A DNA stretch of 64,000 nt from Sulfitobacter sp. D7 (GTDB taxonomy: Bacteria; Pseudomonadota; Alphaproteobacteria; Rhodobacterales; Rhodobacteraceae). The position numbers and the translations under genes are program-made. The DNA is taken from NCBI RefSeq assembly GCF_003611275.1, contig NZ_CP020694.1, forward strand, positions 3,307,092-3,371,091, read 5' to 3'. Positions 63,640 to 64,000 of the stretch are shown in pieces; the first letter of the stretch is position 1; every line of letters starts with the position of its first letter. Below the pieces are notes generated by a model. It searched no databases and was not told the origin of the DNA. It was given only the letters and a program-made list of their open reading frames with translations.

Positions 63640-64000
63640 CGTGCGGGTGCAGCGAAAAAAACACGCCAGAGATTCTTTTCAGGCAATCTCTGAGTCAAGA
63701 TGGAAGATATGTTGAAGCGGACCGGAAACACTTGCTACCAAAGGTCCAGCGATTCATTTCGCTTGGGGGGACAGGCCCTGAACAAGGTGTCAGCCGACTG
63801 GCAGAATGCCAAGTTCAGGGGGGTGCAAGTGACCGTGTAAAAACGGCCCCGCGCACTGTCGTGAATGCTGCTGCCAGCACGTTTACCCTGTCGATGAGAA
63901 CATGAACGGTTCGTTCAGCGCCTCTTGCGCCGGTTTACGGCGCATCAGGCTTATGGGCTTGCCATTCTTTTAAAGTCCGAAGGACACAGGTCGGTCATCC
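63640..64000. other. Non-coding end of window, expected upstream region of dnaA
   Basis: Some 360 bases with no convincing gene. It contains the inverted repeat CAGAGATT (63667-63674) / AATCTCTG (63685-63692) with a ten-base loop. I searched by eye for DnaA boxes (TTATCCACA and close variants, both strands) and saw none, so nothing here identifies a replication origin. Given rpsT on the left, dnaA is the likely gene just outside. Confidence 0.5.

Noticed and set aside
63624..63905. 93-codon plus-strand frame after rpsT
   Set aside because: Begins in the rpsT terminator, no domain; composition looks non-coding.
63640..64000. Chromosomal replication origin
   Set aside because: No DnaA boxes or AT-rich unwinding element seen; only the neighbouring gene order hints at dnaA nearby.

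Overview
The window looks like a chromosomal segment of an alphaproteobacterium of the Rhodobacterales (marine Roseobacter group). This rests on gene content and order: the ectoine uptake/breakdown locus in its roseobacter layout (asnC-ssd-atf | enuR-uehABC-usp-eut), an ectABC-ask operon, rhizobial-type asparaginase, IalB-like protein, and the block ubiB-ubiE | mutM-enoyl-CoA hydratase-rpsT that in these bacteria usually lies next to dnaA. Coding density is high. I see no rRNA, tRNA, insertion sequence, prophage or CRISPR array. Genus cannot be fixed from this window alone.

Layout. 0-8.6 kb: housekeeping genes (RNase R cut by the window edge, a DUF2064 transferase, dapE and dapD of the succinylase lysine/diaminopimelate route, a GlsB-type membrane peptide, a LOG-family protein, a nitronate monooxygenase-like protein and a GMC oxidoreductase). 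8.9-15.7 kb: a phosphorelay cluster with a CHASE/PAS hybrid kinase, a second PAS kinase, a CheY-like receiver, a receiver fused to a degenerate GGDEF domain, and an Hpt protein. 16-27.6 kb: ectoine import and catabolism. The TRAP transporter UehABC imports ectoine, EutD opens the ring, EutE deacetylates, and the Atf transaminase and Ssd dehydrogenase carry the diaminobutyrate product to aspartate. EnuR (MocR type) and AsnC are the regulators. eutB and eutC, usually between eutA and eutD, are absent. 27.6-41 kb: two separate peptide/opine-type ABC importers, one with a metal-dependent Xaa-Pro-type peptidase and an XRE-cupin regulator, the other translationally coupled to a phosphodiesterase. 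41-43.5 kb: an FAD amine/amino-acid oxidoreductase and rlmN. 43.6-48 kb: ectoine biosynthesis, ectR | ectA-ectB-ectC-ask, with no ectD. 48.4-54 kb: IalB-like protein, asparaginase, serB | serC-serA. 54-59 kb: a PPP phosphatase, kbl-tdh threonine breakdown with an XRE-cupin regulator upstream, and a thiolase. 59-63.6 kb: ubiB, ubiE, mutM, enoyl-CoA hydratase, rpsT.

The biological theme is compatible-solute economy. The same 32 kb carries the machinery both to make ectoine from aspartate semialdehyde and to import and burn it back to aspartate. The non-coding sequence carries several likely operators: an inverted repeat and related half-sites at enuR and uehA, palindromes and a 17-base repeat in the ectR/ectA promoter, and three TTCCGAWAT repeats in front of kbl. 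Most functional calls rest on recognised families and motifs; all operator assignments are inference from the sequence.
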